Shown in pieces: positions 44,431-56,385 of a stretch of DNA of 64,000 bases. The notes below the pieces were generated by a model. The model saw nothing but the letters and a program-made list of their open reading frames with translations. It was not told where the DNA came from and made no database searches. This DNA comes from Aspidapion aeneum (Eukaryota > Arthropoda > Insecta > Coleoptera > Brentidae), in contig OY755039.1 in NCBI GenBank assembly GCA_963576565.1, forward strand, positions 74,046,771 to 74,110,770, read 5' to 3'. The position numbers and the translations under genes are program-made. Numbering within the stretch: the first letter of the stretch is position 1; each line of letters opens with the position of its first letter.

Positions 44431-47400
44431 GGACTGGCTGGCACCTCAACTAATTCAAGTACGGGAATAAAATGTCTCCGGTGTAATCAAGGTCACGTGC
44501 TTTCGAAATGTCAAACATTTCTTGACCTCTCACCTATCGATCGCCTATCTTTCGTCAAGCAGAAAAAATTATGTCTAGCGTGTTTTCATCCCTCGCATGG
44601 GGTAGATACGTGCAAATCAAAATATTCATGCAGGACTTGCAATAGTAAAAGGCACCACACTTTAACTCATATCTTAGAAACAAATAAAGAGTCTGGAAGC
44701 CAAGATACTAGTCCTGTCATTCACACACCACCTGTCAATAATCTTCATGTGTCATTAAATACCCCAGGACCTTCAGGTACCTTTCTTTTATGCAACGCCA
44801 TAATAGATGTTATGGACGGTTGCGGAAATTTTCAACCTGTAAGGGCACTGCTTGATTCTGGATCACAGACAGGATTCATCAGTGAAAAGTGTATTCAGCG
44901 TCTTAATCTTCCTAGGCGAAGTTACACCACTGAAATATTCGGATTAAATCAAATGTCTTCTTTTACTTCCAAAGGGCTCGTTCAATGTCACATTAAGCCA
45001 CAAGGACAGGTCACTCCTTTACTTAATTTCGAAGCAATTGTTGTTCCACAATTATGTTCCAATATGCCTACATTCACTTTGAATGATAATCAGTGGAAAC
45101 ACTTGGAAAACCTTAAACTTGCCGACCCATCTTATTTCAAATCTAGACCTGTGGACCTAGTTATTGGTTGCGAGCTATTCGCACAGATATTCAAGGAGGG
45201 CAGGGTCCTTGGACAAATAGGGCAACCTTCAGCCCTTGAAACCATCTTTGGCTGGGTCGTCATGGGAAAAGTCGACGAAGTAGGTAGTCTTACGGAACGA
45301 ACCAGTTGTTTTTAATGAGTCATTCACCTCCTTTAGAGGTCATTATCCCTAGGTTTTGGGAAATCGAACATTTGCCTAAAAAACAAATCTTATCAAAGGA
45401 AGAAAAACAAGCGGAATCAATTTTTACTGCGAGTGTCGTACGACAACCGAGCGGTAGATTCATGGTAGATCTTCCGTTTAAAGATAAAATAAACCCTGAC
45501 CTAGGAAATACTTATCCGCAAGCTTATCGTAGATTTTTACTTCGAGAAAATAGATTAATCAAAAATCCTGATCTGTACACTGCCTATTCAAGTTTCATGC
45601 AAGACTATATCGATTCTAATCATATGAGTTTAGTTTTACCTAGTCAACCAAAAGTCGACGTATCATGTTTTTTGGCACATCATTGCGTAAGAAAGCTTAA
45701 GTACAAAATTAAGGGTAGTCTGGGATTGTTCGGCAGTCACCCCAAAGAATATTAGTCTCAATGACACGTTGTTATCTGGACCGAAACTTCAAAAGGATAT
45801 TGCTTCTTTACTCCTTACGTTTCGTCTTAATCCTATTGCCTACATTGCTGATATCAAACAGATGTTCCGTCAAGTCCTTATCAATTATTATCACCGTCCT
45901 TATCAAAGGATATTGTGGAGGTTTTCTCCACAGGACCCACTTTCAGTGTGGGAACTTTCTACTGTCACTTTTGGCATGACATGCTCACCTTTTCTAGCCA
46001 TGCGTACATTAAATGAGCTGGCAGAGAGAGAAAAGGAACGTTTTCCTATGGCTAGTAGTGTTCTAAAAACGTCAATTTACATCGACGATATCTTGGAAAC
46101 TAGTCCTTCGCTTTCTGAAGCCGTTTCCCTACAGAGGGAACTCAATGATTTGTTAAAGTCGGGAGGATTTGAACTTAAAAAATGGGCAAGCAATTGTCCT
46201 GAGTTATTGGCAACATTGCCAGAATCCGATCGTCAAATGCCTCTCTCTTTTGACAAGGATGAACCACACTATATCAAAGTTTTAGGCCTTCAATGGCATC
46301 CAAAAAACGACATTTTTTCTTATCAATCCCGAATGAAGGACAAACCCCCAACTACACGTTCTATTTTATCTATCATAAGAACAATCTTCGATCCCTTAGG
46401 TTTTCTTTGTCCCTTGTTGCTACAAGCAAAATTTATTTTGCAACAGTTGTGGATATCGAAAATAGGCTGGGACGAAGAACCAGATTCTTCTATCATCGAC
46501 TCTTGGAACAAACTTCGTTCTGAATTCCCGCTTCTTTCCAATTTTCAATTACCCCGACAAATCAAACTGTCAAAAATCAATACCTGTCAAATCATCGGCT
46601 TCTGTGACGCTTCAATTCGAGGCTACGCAGGCGTATTTTCGTGTAGAAGAGGAAAACAATATATCTGTTTCTCTCAAATCTAGGGTCGCGCCTATAAAGT
46701 CACAAACTTTGGCTAGGCTAGAACTCCTAGGCGCATTTCTTTTAAGCGAATTAATTGATTTCGTCTTATCTAGCTATGAAGGAAAAATAACTTTTACAAA
46801 TATCGTTACTTTCTGCGATTCGCAAGTCGTATTGCACTGGCTTTCATCCCCTCCTAATCGCTGGCAAACCTTTGTTGGAAATCGAGTCAGTAGAATCCAA
46901 GAAATCATTCCCTCAAACTCATGGCGCTACATTCCTTCTGCTTTAAATGCAGCCGATATTGCGTCACGAGGGGCCACCCCTTCACAGCTCATTTCACATG
47001 ACATGTGGTGGAACGCACCGTCGTTTTTGTGGTCTCCCGAAAACGAATGGCCCGATTTTCATAAATCAAAAATGCCGATTGATTTCGGAGATATTAATCT
47101 GGAGGAAAAGCCAAAGGTCTGTTGCAATGCGATAATTGACGTTAACTTCTTAGATCAGCTTCTTATCAAATATTCATCTATATCAAAAATTCAACGTATC
47201 ATTTGTTATGTCCTTCGAATAGTTAACCTTTTTCAAAACCATTCCTATCAAAAACCCACTAAGCCACCGGACCAAAAAATTATTTTTGAAAATATTGTTT
47301 TTCCTACCACCGGTGAGATGCAAAGTGCGTTACACCTTCTTATCAAACGCGTTCAAGGTTCTTGCTTTTCTGAGCTTTTTTCCGCGTTATCTAAGGATAA

Positions 47401-47601
47401 ACCAATACCGAAACCTTTTCGAAAACTTTCAACTTTTCTTGATGAAAATAGTATCATTAGAGTCGGTGGCAGATTACAAAAATCTGACCTTTTGTCTTAT
47501 TCTGCAAAACACCCCGTCTTACTTTCGAGTAACCATCGTTTAACTACTCTTCTTATCGAGTCCACTCATAGACAATACCTTCATCCTGCGTTTACAGAAC
47601 A
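44299..47601 (+). pseudogene. BEL/Pao pro-pol: zinc knuckles, protease, RT, RNase H, start of integrase
   Basis: Read in order across several frames: a knuckle CLRCNQGHVLSKC plus a second Cys/His cluster; the aspartic protease site LLDSGSQTGFIS (DUF1758 type); RT with IADIKQMFRQV and catalytic YIDDI (46078-46092); RNase H with GFCDAS, FCDSQVVLHWL and NAADIASRG; and the integrase zinc-domain start near HRQYLHP. Frame changes lie at about 45310, 45700 and 46640. In an intact element these enzymes process gag, make cDNA and integrate it. The catalytic motifs survive but the protein cannot be made as one piece. Confidence 0.85.
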
Positions 47602-47862
47602 CTCATTTGAAGAAACATATACAAAAATAGTAAAAAGCTTAATAGAAGCAAGCAAAGAAGCTGTTGTGTACATTGAGGGTCTTTCTCTGTATGCAGGGTC
47701 GTTTTTCCGAGTTTTTCATGAAAATTTGTCAATTTTTGGGTTTTGTTTCTGGACTCAGCAGAAACATAAACTCCAATTTCTTCTTCAAGGGTTGAAAAAT
47801 CCAGAGTCCTCGAGTGTTTGAAAAATCAGCCTTCATGATGAAGTAATAAACAAATAAAGAAG
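47602..47862 (+). pseudogene. RTE-like LINE fragment fused to the BEL/Pao end, plus filler
   Basis: 47602-47670 (ACAGAACACTCATTTGAAGA onward) matches 50604-50690 of LINE copy B, encoding EETYTKIVKSLIEASKEA. It is read in frame with the integrase remnant, so the frame from 46604 to 47821 is a chimera. 47671-47862 has no recognised homology. Confidence 0.65.
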
Positions 47863-48056
47863 ATAGAACTCAACTTAGTTTTTTCTTTAAAACATATCTA
47901 ATTACAATGAACCTTCTGAAGTTTTTAAATAAAAAGTTGCCATTGGAAACAAAATTAGTAAATAACTCAAAGTTGTTATTAAATAAAATAAATAAAACCC
48001 CAAACAAAGCCTCGGAGCAATGACCTGAAATTCTCGAAGACAAAAAAGTAAAACCA

Positions 48057-49790
48057 AATAATAATAATAATAATAAATACATTTATTTGCAACAAAACTA
48101 TACAATACATTTATATTAATAATTTAAATAAAATAAATAAATGAAAAAGTTGCAAAAAGGAGTCGAAAACAGCAGAGCTGATCAAAGTTCGACCCCTTGC
48201 TTTTTTAATTGTTACACGCATAAAAAACTTATAAATTTAATTTTAATTACCTACCTGTACATTTAAAAAAAAAACTATATATATCTTAAAGGTACAAAAA
48301 TGTTCAACTATATAAAGAAGAAGTTTAACTATAAGGAAGAAGTTTGGTCACTTATCCGATTAGGAATATTTAAAAAAGTTAACAAAAATTCATAAAAACA
48401 AAAACAAACAAGAGAGTATGCAAAAGAAAAAAAAAGTTATTGTTGTAATAGCTCTTGTTTAATAAATCTTTTAACCGATAATTGACTTAGTGGTCTTGCT
48501 TTTTTTGGGATTGAGTTGTATAATTTGCATATGTTATATTGAAAAGACCTTTCAAAAAATGTGGTGCGATGAACAGGGGTTACAATCCTACCCCGCAAGC
48601 GGGAACCGAGGCCATAGTGTTCAGAGCGGAATTTAACTTTATCATAAAGATAGTTTGGTTGTTTGTTCTTAATTATTTTATGAAAAACACATAGAGAGTG
48701 TAGCTTTCTGCGCTGTTTCATATTAATCCATTTAGTGTCCTTTAATTTGTGGCTGATAGGGTCGAATTTTCTGATTCCATAGATAAATCTTAAACAAGCT
48801 TTTTGTACTTTTTGGATTCTTTCTGTAGTTTGGGCGTCCAAACAGGGGTCGTAGACAACGTCACAGAAATTGAATTGACTTAAGATTAATGAATCTGATA
48901 GTTTAATTTTAATTTTCTCCGATAATATATGTCTGCTTGGATATAACATTTTAAGGTAACAATATGCCCTTTGCATGCACTTATTTATATGATTTGTAAA
49001 TCTCAAATTGTTGTCAATTAAGAGACCTAAGTTTCTTGCATTTGTTTTGATTTCCAATGGTTGATTGTTTATCTTAATTTCGAAATTTTTGTCTCTCTCT
49101 TTGCCAAAAAGCAAAACACATGATTTGGAAGCATTTATAAGTAAATTATGCTCTTCTGAGTGTTTTACCAGTCTATCTAGGTCTTCATTTACTTGTAATT
49201 GTGCTACATTACGCTGTTCTTTATTAAAGGATTTTTGACATTGTGTATCATCTGCATACGTGTTGACTTTGATATGTTGAAGGCCGCTTGTAATGTTAGA
49301 TGTATAGATGCAGAAGAGGAGTGGAGATAAAATTGATCCTTGGGGTACTCCGCTTATTATATTTATCTTCTCCGAGATTCCTTCTTCTGTCTCTACGTAT
49401 TGTTGCCTATTTGAAAGAAAATTTTTAATACTAAAGGTTGCCTTTTCTGAAAAACCCACAAAATGAAGTATTGCCAGCAGTAGCTTGTGATCTATCCTAT
49501 CGAACGCTTTAGAGTAATCTAGCAAAATCAAAGCAGTTGTTCTCCCTTGATCAGTAGCCTCAATAATGTCATCTGTTACTTTAAGGAGTGCAGTAGTGCA
49601 GCTGTAGCCCTGACGAAATCCTGATTGGTGAGATGGTAATATGTTGTTTTCATTCAGATGTACGCGTATTTGTTTGTTCATGATCTTTTCTAATATTTTT
49701 GAAATTGTAGGTAATATACTTATTGGTCTTAAATCGTTGTAGGACTCAGCTGCAGCCTTTTTTGGCAGTGGTTTTACTTTCAAAAAAAGG
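48057..49790 (-). pseudogene. 5'-truncated LINE ORF2 (RT to C-terminus) with (TAA)n-type tail
   Basis: The open frame 49790-48437 (about 450 codons) begins inside the RT at KPLPKKAAAESYNDLRPISI. It holds LLDYSKAFDRIDHKLL, SGVPQGSILSPLLF and catalytic YADDT (49244-49258), and ends FIKQELLQQ. A 3' untranslated region of 380 bases ends in an AATAATAAT run at 48057-48075. The endonuclease and ORF1 are absent. The first 22 residues of the longer ORF (to 49843) are antisense of the LINE it entered. The RT frame has no internal stop, so the insertion is younger than its host LINE copy B. Confidence 0.88.
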
Positions 49791-50838
49791 ACTCTGAACA
49801 TAGCTAAATGGAACGTACAGGGAGTGAACCAAAAGTTGGACATTAATGCAAGTGCAGAATAGTAAAATAGACATTATTGCACTCACAGAGACAAAAAAGA
49901 AAAGAACATGTACAAGTAGTGTCGGTAACTTTGTTCACATATTTACTGGAGTCCCAAAATAAAGGAGAGCAGCCAAAGGGGTATCTATATTATTCAAGAA
50001 AAACCTCAAAAATAAGATTACAGACTACGAGTGCATTAATAAAAACATACCTCGAGTTAACACGAAGATGCTTGGACATAATACAAGCATAATAATAGCC
50101 TACGCACCATCAGATGACGAAAGATTAGCTACAAAATAAATGTTCTTCGACCAACGTGATGAGACTATCACCAAAATCGGCACTACCAGGGAAATAATTA
50201 TGGTTGGTTATTTTAATAATCGAACTGATAGACAAACCCAAAGCAAAATTGTAACACCATTTGGAGAGGAAGTAAAAAATGATGATCGCTTCAAACTGAT
50301 GCAATTGTGTGAACCTACAACTTAAAAATAAATAATGGTTTTTTTAAAATATATGGGCATTCAGGCATCTAGAAAGCTTAAGTCTAATTATGCGTGGACA
50401 ACACTCGGAATGAAAGTGGTATGATGTGCGATTACTTCGTGGTGATACCTGTGGATCTGACGACCATTTGGTAAAAGTAAAAATATTATTCCCGTTCAGA
50501 AAAAATAACTAGAGGTGAGAGTAGTAAGAGTAAAGAAAATCAAAAATACAACTTTAGAAGTCTAGAAATCGAACTCGCGGGAATACTCGATTAGATGAAA
50601 AATTAATAAATACAGAACACTTATTTAAAGAAACATATACAAACATAGTAAAAAGCTTAATAGAAGCAAGCAAAGAACCTGTTGTGTACCAGGATAAAAG
50701 AAATAGCAATAAGATGTGGTGGACGGAGGAAATACAGGAAATGGTCAAGGAGGAAAAACGCCCATACTCGGAATGGCTCAGTACTAAAGACCAAAGAGAC
50801 CTAGGAATCTACAGGGGAATCAGAAAACAGCTAATAAA

Positions 50839-51717
50839 GTGAGGAAGGGTTAGCGGGAAATAAGGACAACGTTAGAGATTTAGCCCTCTTTATTTCCTGG
50901 CGACGTTTCGACGGTTGTTTTCCGTCTTTTTCAAGCTATAAAACAAACACAATAAAAATGTAGAATGACGTTAGAAGACAATATAGCAGTATTATTATAC
51001 ATTCATAAATATTATAATTATATAAAGCTAATAGGTTTTTTTTTTAATTCAATTAATAAATAACATTAATACATAAGATATCTTCTTCTGTTGTTTTTAA
51101 GTTTTTTTATCTATTTTATTTGTTATTACCATTTTTTTTATAATTTTTTTAAATTTTATTTTATAACTATTTTTATAGATTTTATCTATTTAAATTCTTA
51201 TTATAATTTTTTTAATAGCACCATTACATTAAAATCAGTTCGATTGTAATAGTTTGTTAGGTAATATTGACATTAATTAGTTTTATTTTTTATTTATGGA
51301 TCTACTGGTATGGATTTTAATTTTAATAACTTGCCCTTTAAATTAATGGGTATAGATAGATATATAGATAAAATCTATAAAAATAGTTATAAAATAAAAT
51401 AAAATAAAAAATTATTTAAAAAAAATGGTAATAACAAATAAAATAGATAAAAAAAACTTAAAAACAACAGAAGAATATATCCTAATATAAACCTATTAGC
51501 TTTATATAATTATAATATTTATGAATGTATAATAATACTGCTATATTGTCTTCTAACGTCATTCTACATTTTTATTGTGTTTGTTTTATAGCTTGAAAAA
51601 GACGGAAAACAACCGTCGAAACGTCGCCAGAAAATAAAGAGGGTTAAATCTCTAACGTTGTCCTTATTTCCCGCTAACCCTTCCTCACTGTAAATTCTAA
51701 GGACGTCAACTTTCTTC
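50839..51717. mobile_element. 879-bp insertion that is almost entirely one palindrome, 14-bp TSD
   Basis: AAACAGCTAATAAA flanks both sides (50825-50838 and 51718-51731). The insert runs GTGAGGAAGGGTTAGCGGG to its reverse complement ending 51689, with arms of about 350-400 bp and a short AT-rich loop near 51190-51350, then a 28-base unpaired tail. Both arms contain GAAAAAGACGGAAAACAACC / CGTCGAAACGTCGCC, a motif type seen near several retroelements. A 14-bp TSD fits target-primed reverse transcription rather than cut-and-paste. Confidence 0.8.
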
Positions 51718-53329
51718 AAACAGCTAATAAATTTGATACGCACGGAAAAAAATGCCACGATACAAATACACACGTAGGAGGTAGGCAAAGTATGGAAATT
51801 AATTTCTACGGTAAAAAACCCAACCAAAGAAAAAGTAAATCAGATCATCAAATCAGAACAATGGACGGAACACTACAAGAGACTGCTGCAGGAAACGAGA
51901 CCGAAATATCTGTCAGCCTTCCCGATGAGAGACATAGAAGTACATGGAGAGGAAGTAATCATCAAAAAAGAAATGATAAAGAATAGTATTAAAAAGCTTA
52001 AATCCGGAAAAGCTAGCGGACCCGCGGGAATATACTGATTGGAAAATTGCATTCATATCCTCAATACATAAAAAAGGAAACAAGCTGGATTCCAACAATT
52101 ACAGATAAATTTCCGTAACCATTATACTAAGTGGATTGTAGGGTAGGATTCTCAAGAATCTAACAGAGAATGATTTTCATGAACAAGAAGAAGAGCAAAG
52201 TGGGTTTCGTGCAGGCAGATCTTGTAGTGATAAATGTTTTTGTCTTACACAGGTAATTGGGAAAAGAAGTGCCAGAAACATAGAGACTCATGTTACCTTT
52301 GTGGACCTACAAAAAGCATATGATACCGTTCCAGTGGAAAAATTATGGACAGTGTAAGAGCAAACTAATATCAATCATACATACATAAAAGCAATAAAAG
52401 AACTATATAAAGGGTCAAAATCTAAAAAAAATTGGAAATCAACTTTCAAAAGAATTCCTGGTAACGAAAGGTTCAAGTAGTAGTAGTAGTAGCTCTAAAA
52501 AACTGGAAACGTAAAGTACCCGGTATGGGAATACCACTTAACGACCAATTTACCATATACACACTACAGTTTGCTGAAGACCAAGTAATTGTGGCTAATG
52601 ATAAAGAAGACATGGAGTATATGATGAGAAAGTTAACAGAAAAATAACAAAAGTGTGGGTTAACCGTGAACGTAGACAAGACTCAGTATTAATGTATTAG
52701 AAACGAATCAAGTAAGTTAAAACCAGACTAGAGCAGAAAGATAAAAAATATTGTAAAATTTTACATTGATCGAAGGAGGTGGAGAATAGGCGTCGGATAA
52801 CGTAGAAAAACGTTCTAAACCGACATAGTAGTAGTAAAATTTTATATACATGAAACAATGGTGAAAAGCATGCTGCTGTATGGAATAAACTTGACGCGTA
52901 ACAGAAAAATACAAAACAAAAATGGAAAGTGCCGAAATGGATGCAATAAGAAGATAAATTAAAATATCTAAAACAGATCATATAAGAAATGAGACCATAA
53001 AAGAATGGGAATCGAGGGAAGATGACATCACTAAAAGACAACTGATATGGTACGGCAATGTACAACGGATGAATGACGAAAGACTACCAAAGCAGGTTCT
53101 AGAATGGCAACCAATAGGGCGCAGAAAAGGAGGGCGTCCTAAACTGGAATGGCAACAGTCAATCCAAAGATCAATGAGTCAAAAGAACCTGACATATTGT
53201 CAGGATTGAAGAGTCGTGAATATTTGTAGTAATAATGAAGAATTAACGCACAGAACTCTACAACATTTAAAAGGACTTAAAACAGAATGGTTATTCCGAG
53301 AAATTAATAAACTCAACGATCTCTAAATT

Positions 53330-54739
53330 TAAGAACAAACCAAATGTGGGAAATTCTCAAAATAATAATCCGTTGGGTGTTATTAATATTCCATATTATT
53401 ATGTTCAACGATTTCAGTAAACATAAGACGAAAGCCAAACACTATAATATAAAAACAGTTTTTTCATCGGGAAATATGATAAGGCAGTGGCGAGGCGTAA
53501 GGATTTTTTTAAGGTTGACAGAAGAAATGAAAAAAAATTACAAAAAAAAATATTTTTATTTTGCATAAAAAGTACAACAAATATTTATATTAATAGTGTA
53601 TAGTAACTCTCAAACTGTCTTAAAAACACTAGTCTGCATATTTTACTAGTAGTAAAATGGTCAATAACACTTTTCTTAAAATTTGGATATTAGAAATTTT
53701 ATGTACACAAAAGAAAAATTAAACAATTAATGTTGTCTGGCGTCGACACCGACACATACATATGGAAACCATATACGTAGTATTTCCATACTCCCTGTTA
53801 TCCATTTACACAATGGCTGGCATTTGATGCAAACATTCAGAAATAAAGATACGAAAAATGCACAGACACCAAATTTACATAGATAGAGTTTTTGTCAACT
53901 CTGAGCCGATGATTTGACGTGACGAATACAAGAATAAAATATGTATTCGTAAAAGTATAACCAATTAGGACATTTTATCTTAAGGACCGGAAAAAGGATA
54001 GACTTATACCGACTGACATTGCTATTTCAAATATGTTTGCATTATGCATCATAAGGTACCGTAGGTATTGCCATAATACGTACTATAAGGAAATAATATG
54101 CATATATGTTTGAAAGCAACCAATCAGGTCATTTTTGCTTAAGGACCGCAACGACTCATATTTGCATCATGAACTGGCAATTACCGTGGGTATTGGAATA
54201 TTATGTATATGATGGAAACCCTAACTGCAAAAAAAGACGTCGATTTAAATCAAAACAAAATATACACGCAGAGTCGAGTATACTTACACTCAGCAAAATA
54301 TTGCGCTTCGATATAAATTAATTATATGCGAAATGCACGCACTATCTAGCTGGCCGACTACAGTAGACAAATAGCCGAATGTCTTTTCCACTCGCTCTCT
54401 CCCCCGCCAAATTGTCGCGCTTTTGCGTTGAACTGTACCAATGTTTTCATTGACTGTACCCTATAGCAGTGATTTTAGAATACAATTTTTAATACGTCTA
54501 CATCATCTACACCGTGTTTTTTTCGAAGCGCACTTTAGTTGAGAGGGGCGGGCCGTGCGCGGGACCAGGATTGTCATTATTTTTGGTTTTTAGTTGTTAA
54601 ATAATAAAAATAATAAATAATATACAAACAATAAATAGCATTAAGGAATATTTTTATGTAATAATAATATCCAAAATTTTGGGTAGGCACTGTCTACCTT
54701 GTCTACCCGTACGCTTCGCCACTGCGATTAAAAGTTTTG
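53330..54739. other. AT-rich intergenic DNA with a diverged direct repeat
   Basis: ACCAATTAGGACATTTTATC at about 53961 and ACCAATCAGGTCATTTTTGC at about 54118, both followed by CTTAAGGACCG, give a 157-base spacing over about 150 bases. No supported ORF. Confidence 0.45.
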
Positions 54740-55187
54740 TAACTAAAACACAACCAGAAAATTCCTCAAATAATAAGAAATGTATTTACCAACTCCCGTG
54801 TGAGTGTGGTAAATCATATGTAGGTGAAACGAAACGCCATCCTCAGGTAAGAGTAAATGAACGTTTAAAAAGTACCCAATTAGGAGATATTGAAAAATCC
54901 TGTTTAGCGGATCATGCATGGTCAAATGATCACAGGATTCAATGGCCTGACGGTAAAGTTTTGCATAAGGAGTCGCATTGGCGAAAATGGAAGTTATTGA
55001 AGCTGCGTTTATAATGCAGAATCAAGAAGTTTTCAGTCAACATGTGTACATAAGTAGTCAACAAGTGTACATATGGAAACCACCCCTTAAGGAAAACAAG
55101 CGCCTTAGGATAAAAAGGGGGCAGGCCATCACACCTGACTGCACACCAAGTAGTATAACTACTTTTATTCAAGACCGATATTAAAAT
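54740..55187 (+). pseudogene. Penelope-like element GIY-YIG endonuclease domain fragment
   Basis: The frame gives KCIYQLPCECGKSYVGETKR, where IYQLPC...SYVGETKR is the GIY-YIG core as found in Penelope-like elements, then a Cys/His segment SCLADHAWSNDHRIQW. A frameshift near 54990 moves to the continuing VIEAAFIMQNQEVFSQH and WKPPLKENK. The domain nicks DNA for target-primed reverse transcription. The RT part is absent. Everything before about 54740 in the ORF from 54679 looks unrelated. Confidence 0.82.
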
Positions 55188-55839
55188 TTAAAGAATTTAA
55201 ACGGGTGCCCACGATCCATAAGAAATTGGCACAGTTCTTTGGTTCGGTTCAAACAAGTTCAAAGAAAAATAATCATTTCGTAAACAAAAGACAAATTGAC
55301 CAAAGAAATAATTAACTTTGTTTAGCTGACTGTTAATTTAAGCCATTAAAAGGAAATGTAAAAAATCGTGCAAGATATGGGAGCTGCAAGTTTTAACAAT
55401 TTTGTCACACCTGTGGTTTGAGCCTTTTGTCAATATACCAATCCAATATCGGGCAAGAAAATATCGATAAATGAAAAGAGGGATGAAGAAGAAACAACAG
55501 GGTAGGTAATAATTTTATTATTTGTTAACAAGGTGCTTATCAAACAAGGAAATTAATATTTTTAAAATAATACTTAAGCATTTGAAACGAAAATGTCGAT
55601 TATAGCCTGGAATTCTTAGTTGTTATTTGGAATTTTAGCTTTAAATTAAAACATTTGAAAGCAAAAATTGATTGAATTGAATTCTACGTAGCTCGAATTT
55701 CTAGAACTAACAAAACTAAAACTGATTTGTAATAAATATCTGGCCGTTGCGTTGACTCACACAATTTCCTTTGTTTCCTTATTAACATAAAATTTGGCAA
55801 ACGCGCTGACACAACAATGATACCAAGTTAAGCGAAAAT
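55188..55839. other. Gap with no recognised feature
   Basis: AT-rich, no ORF or repeat of note. Confidence 0.4.
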
Positions 55840-56107
55840 TATACGATGTGGACGCAATTATGATAAGAAAGTGTCAAAAATTATACAAAGGACGCAACAT
55901 TGAATGGCAAATAATTGGAAGCAATAATGTTTGTTTGTACAGTTTTTCGTATATTGCTATTTTTAGCCCAAAAATTACGAAAAATAGACGACTAATCTAG
56001 AAATTTCAAAAACTGAAATATATATGATTAAAACCTTTAAAAAACAGACGTTTTCTTGGAGACGCAATAACGATGCGTTTTAAATGGAAGCAATAATGAT
56101 ATAAGGA

Positions 56108-56109
<2 letters not shown>
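55840..56109. repeat. Cluster of the GGACGCAATAATGAT motif, right
   Basis: TGGACGCAATTATGATA, AGGACGCAACATTG, TGGAAGCAATAATG, GAGACGCAATAACGAT and TGGAAGCAATAATGATATA lie within 260 bases just before the (AT)n run. Confidence 0.6.

Positions 56110-56170
<61 letters not shown>
56110..56170. repeat. (TA)n microsatellite
   Basis: About 30 TA units. Other short TA runs lie at 6464-6492 and 63971-64000. Confidence 0.95.
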
Positions 56171-56177
<7 letters not shown>

Positions 56178-56385
56178 TCAGAAAAGTAAAGCTAAACCTA
56201 CTAGAATTTTCAACAATTTAGACTTACACAACACAATATTTTAAAATACTTATTTTTTTTTTATATATGTATATGCATATACCAAAAATACACTTAAAAT
56301 TATGTATGTAGGTATATATTTTTTATAGAGCATAGAAAAAAGGAACACATCAACCTGTGTAATTGTATAAAATATAAAAAATTAT

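Larger units (their letters stand above)
42924..47601 (+). mobile_element. BEL/Pao retrotransposon, 3'-truncated in integrase
   Basis: It starts next to LINE copy A with TGTTAGCTCCCGC, likely the 5' LTR start. LTR and leader run to the gag at 43491, and the LTR/leader boundary was not resolved. Coding order is gag, protease, RT, RNase H, integrase zinc domain, the Pao arrangement. It stops at the integrase histidine region (HRQYLHPAF), where LINE sequence takes over at about 47602. No 3' LTR is present. Confidence 0.8.
47863..53325 (+). pseudogene. RTE-like LINE copy B, nearly complete but decayed and twice interrupted
   Basis: The 5' region (47863-48056) is followed, after a minus-strand LINE insertion, by an endonuclease: LNIAKWNVQGVNQKLD, ALTETKKKR, then EIIMVGYFN (normally GDFN). 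50600-50838 reads NIVKSLIEASKEPVVYQDKR. After the 879-bp palindromic insertion, the RT follows from 51732: KLKSGKASGP, TFVDLQKAYDTVPVEKLW, and FAED (52570-52581) in place of the catalytic FADD. The C-terminal part reaches REINKLNDL and TAA at about 53325. Many stops and shifts make it a pseudogene. Clade assignment is tentative; this endonuclease type is often database-labelled craniofacial development protein 2-like. Confidence 0.75.

Noticed and set aside
42709..48056. The two 200-bp direct repeats flanking the BEL/Pao element as its LTRs
   Set aside because: Copy B continues into LINE endonuclease sequence after its insertion, so the repeats are 5' ends of two LINE copies rather than LTRs.
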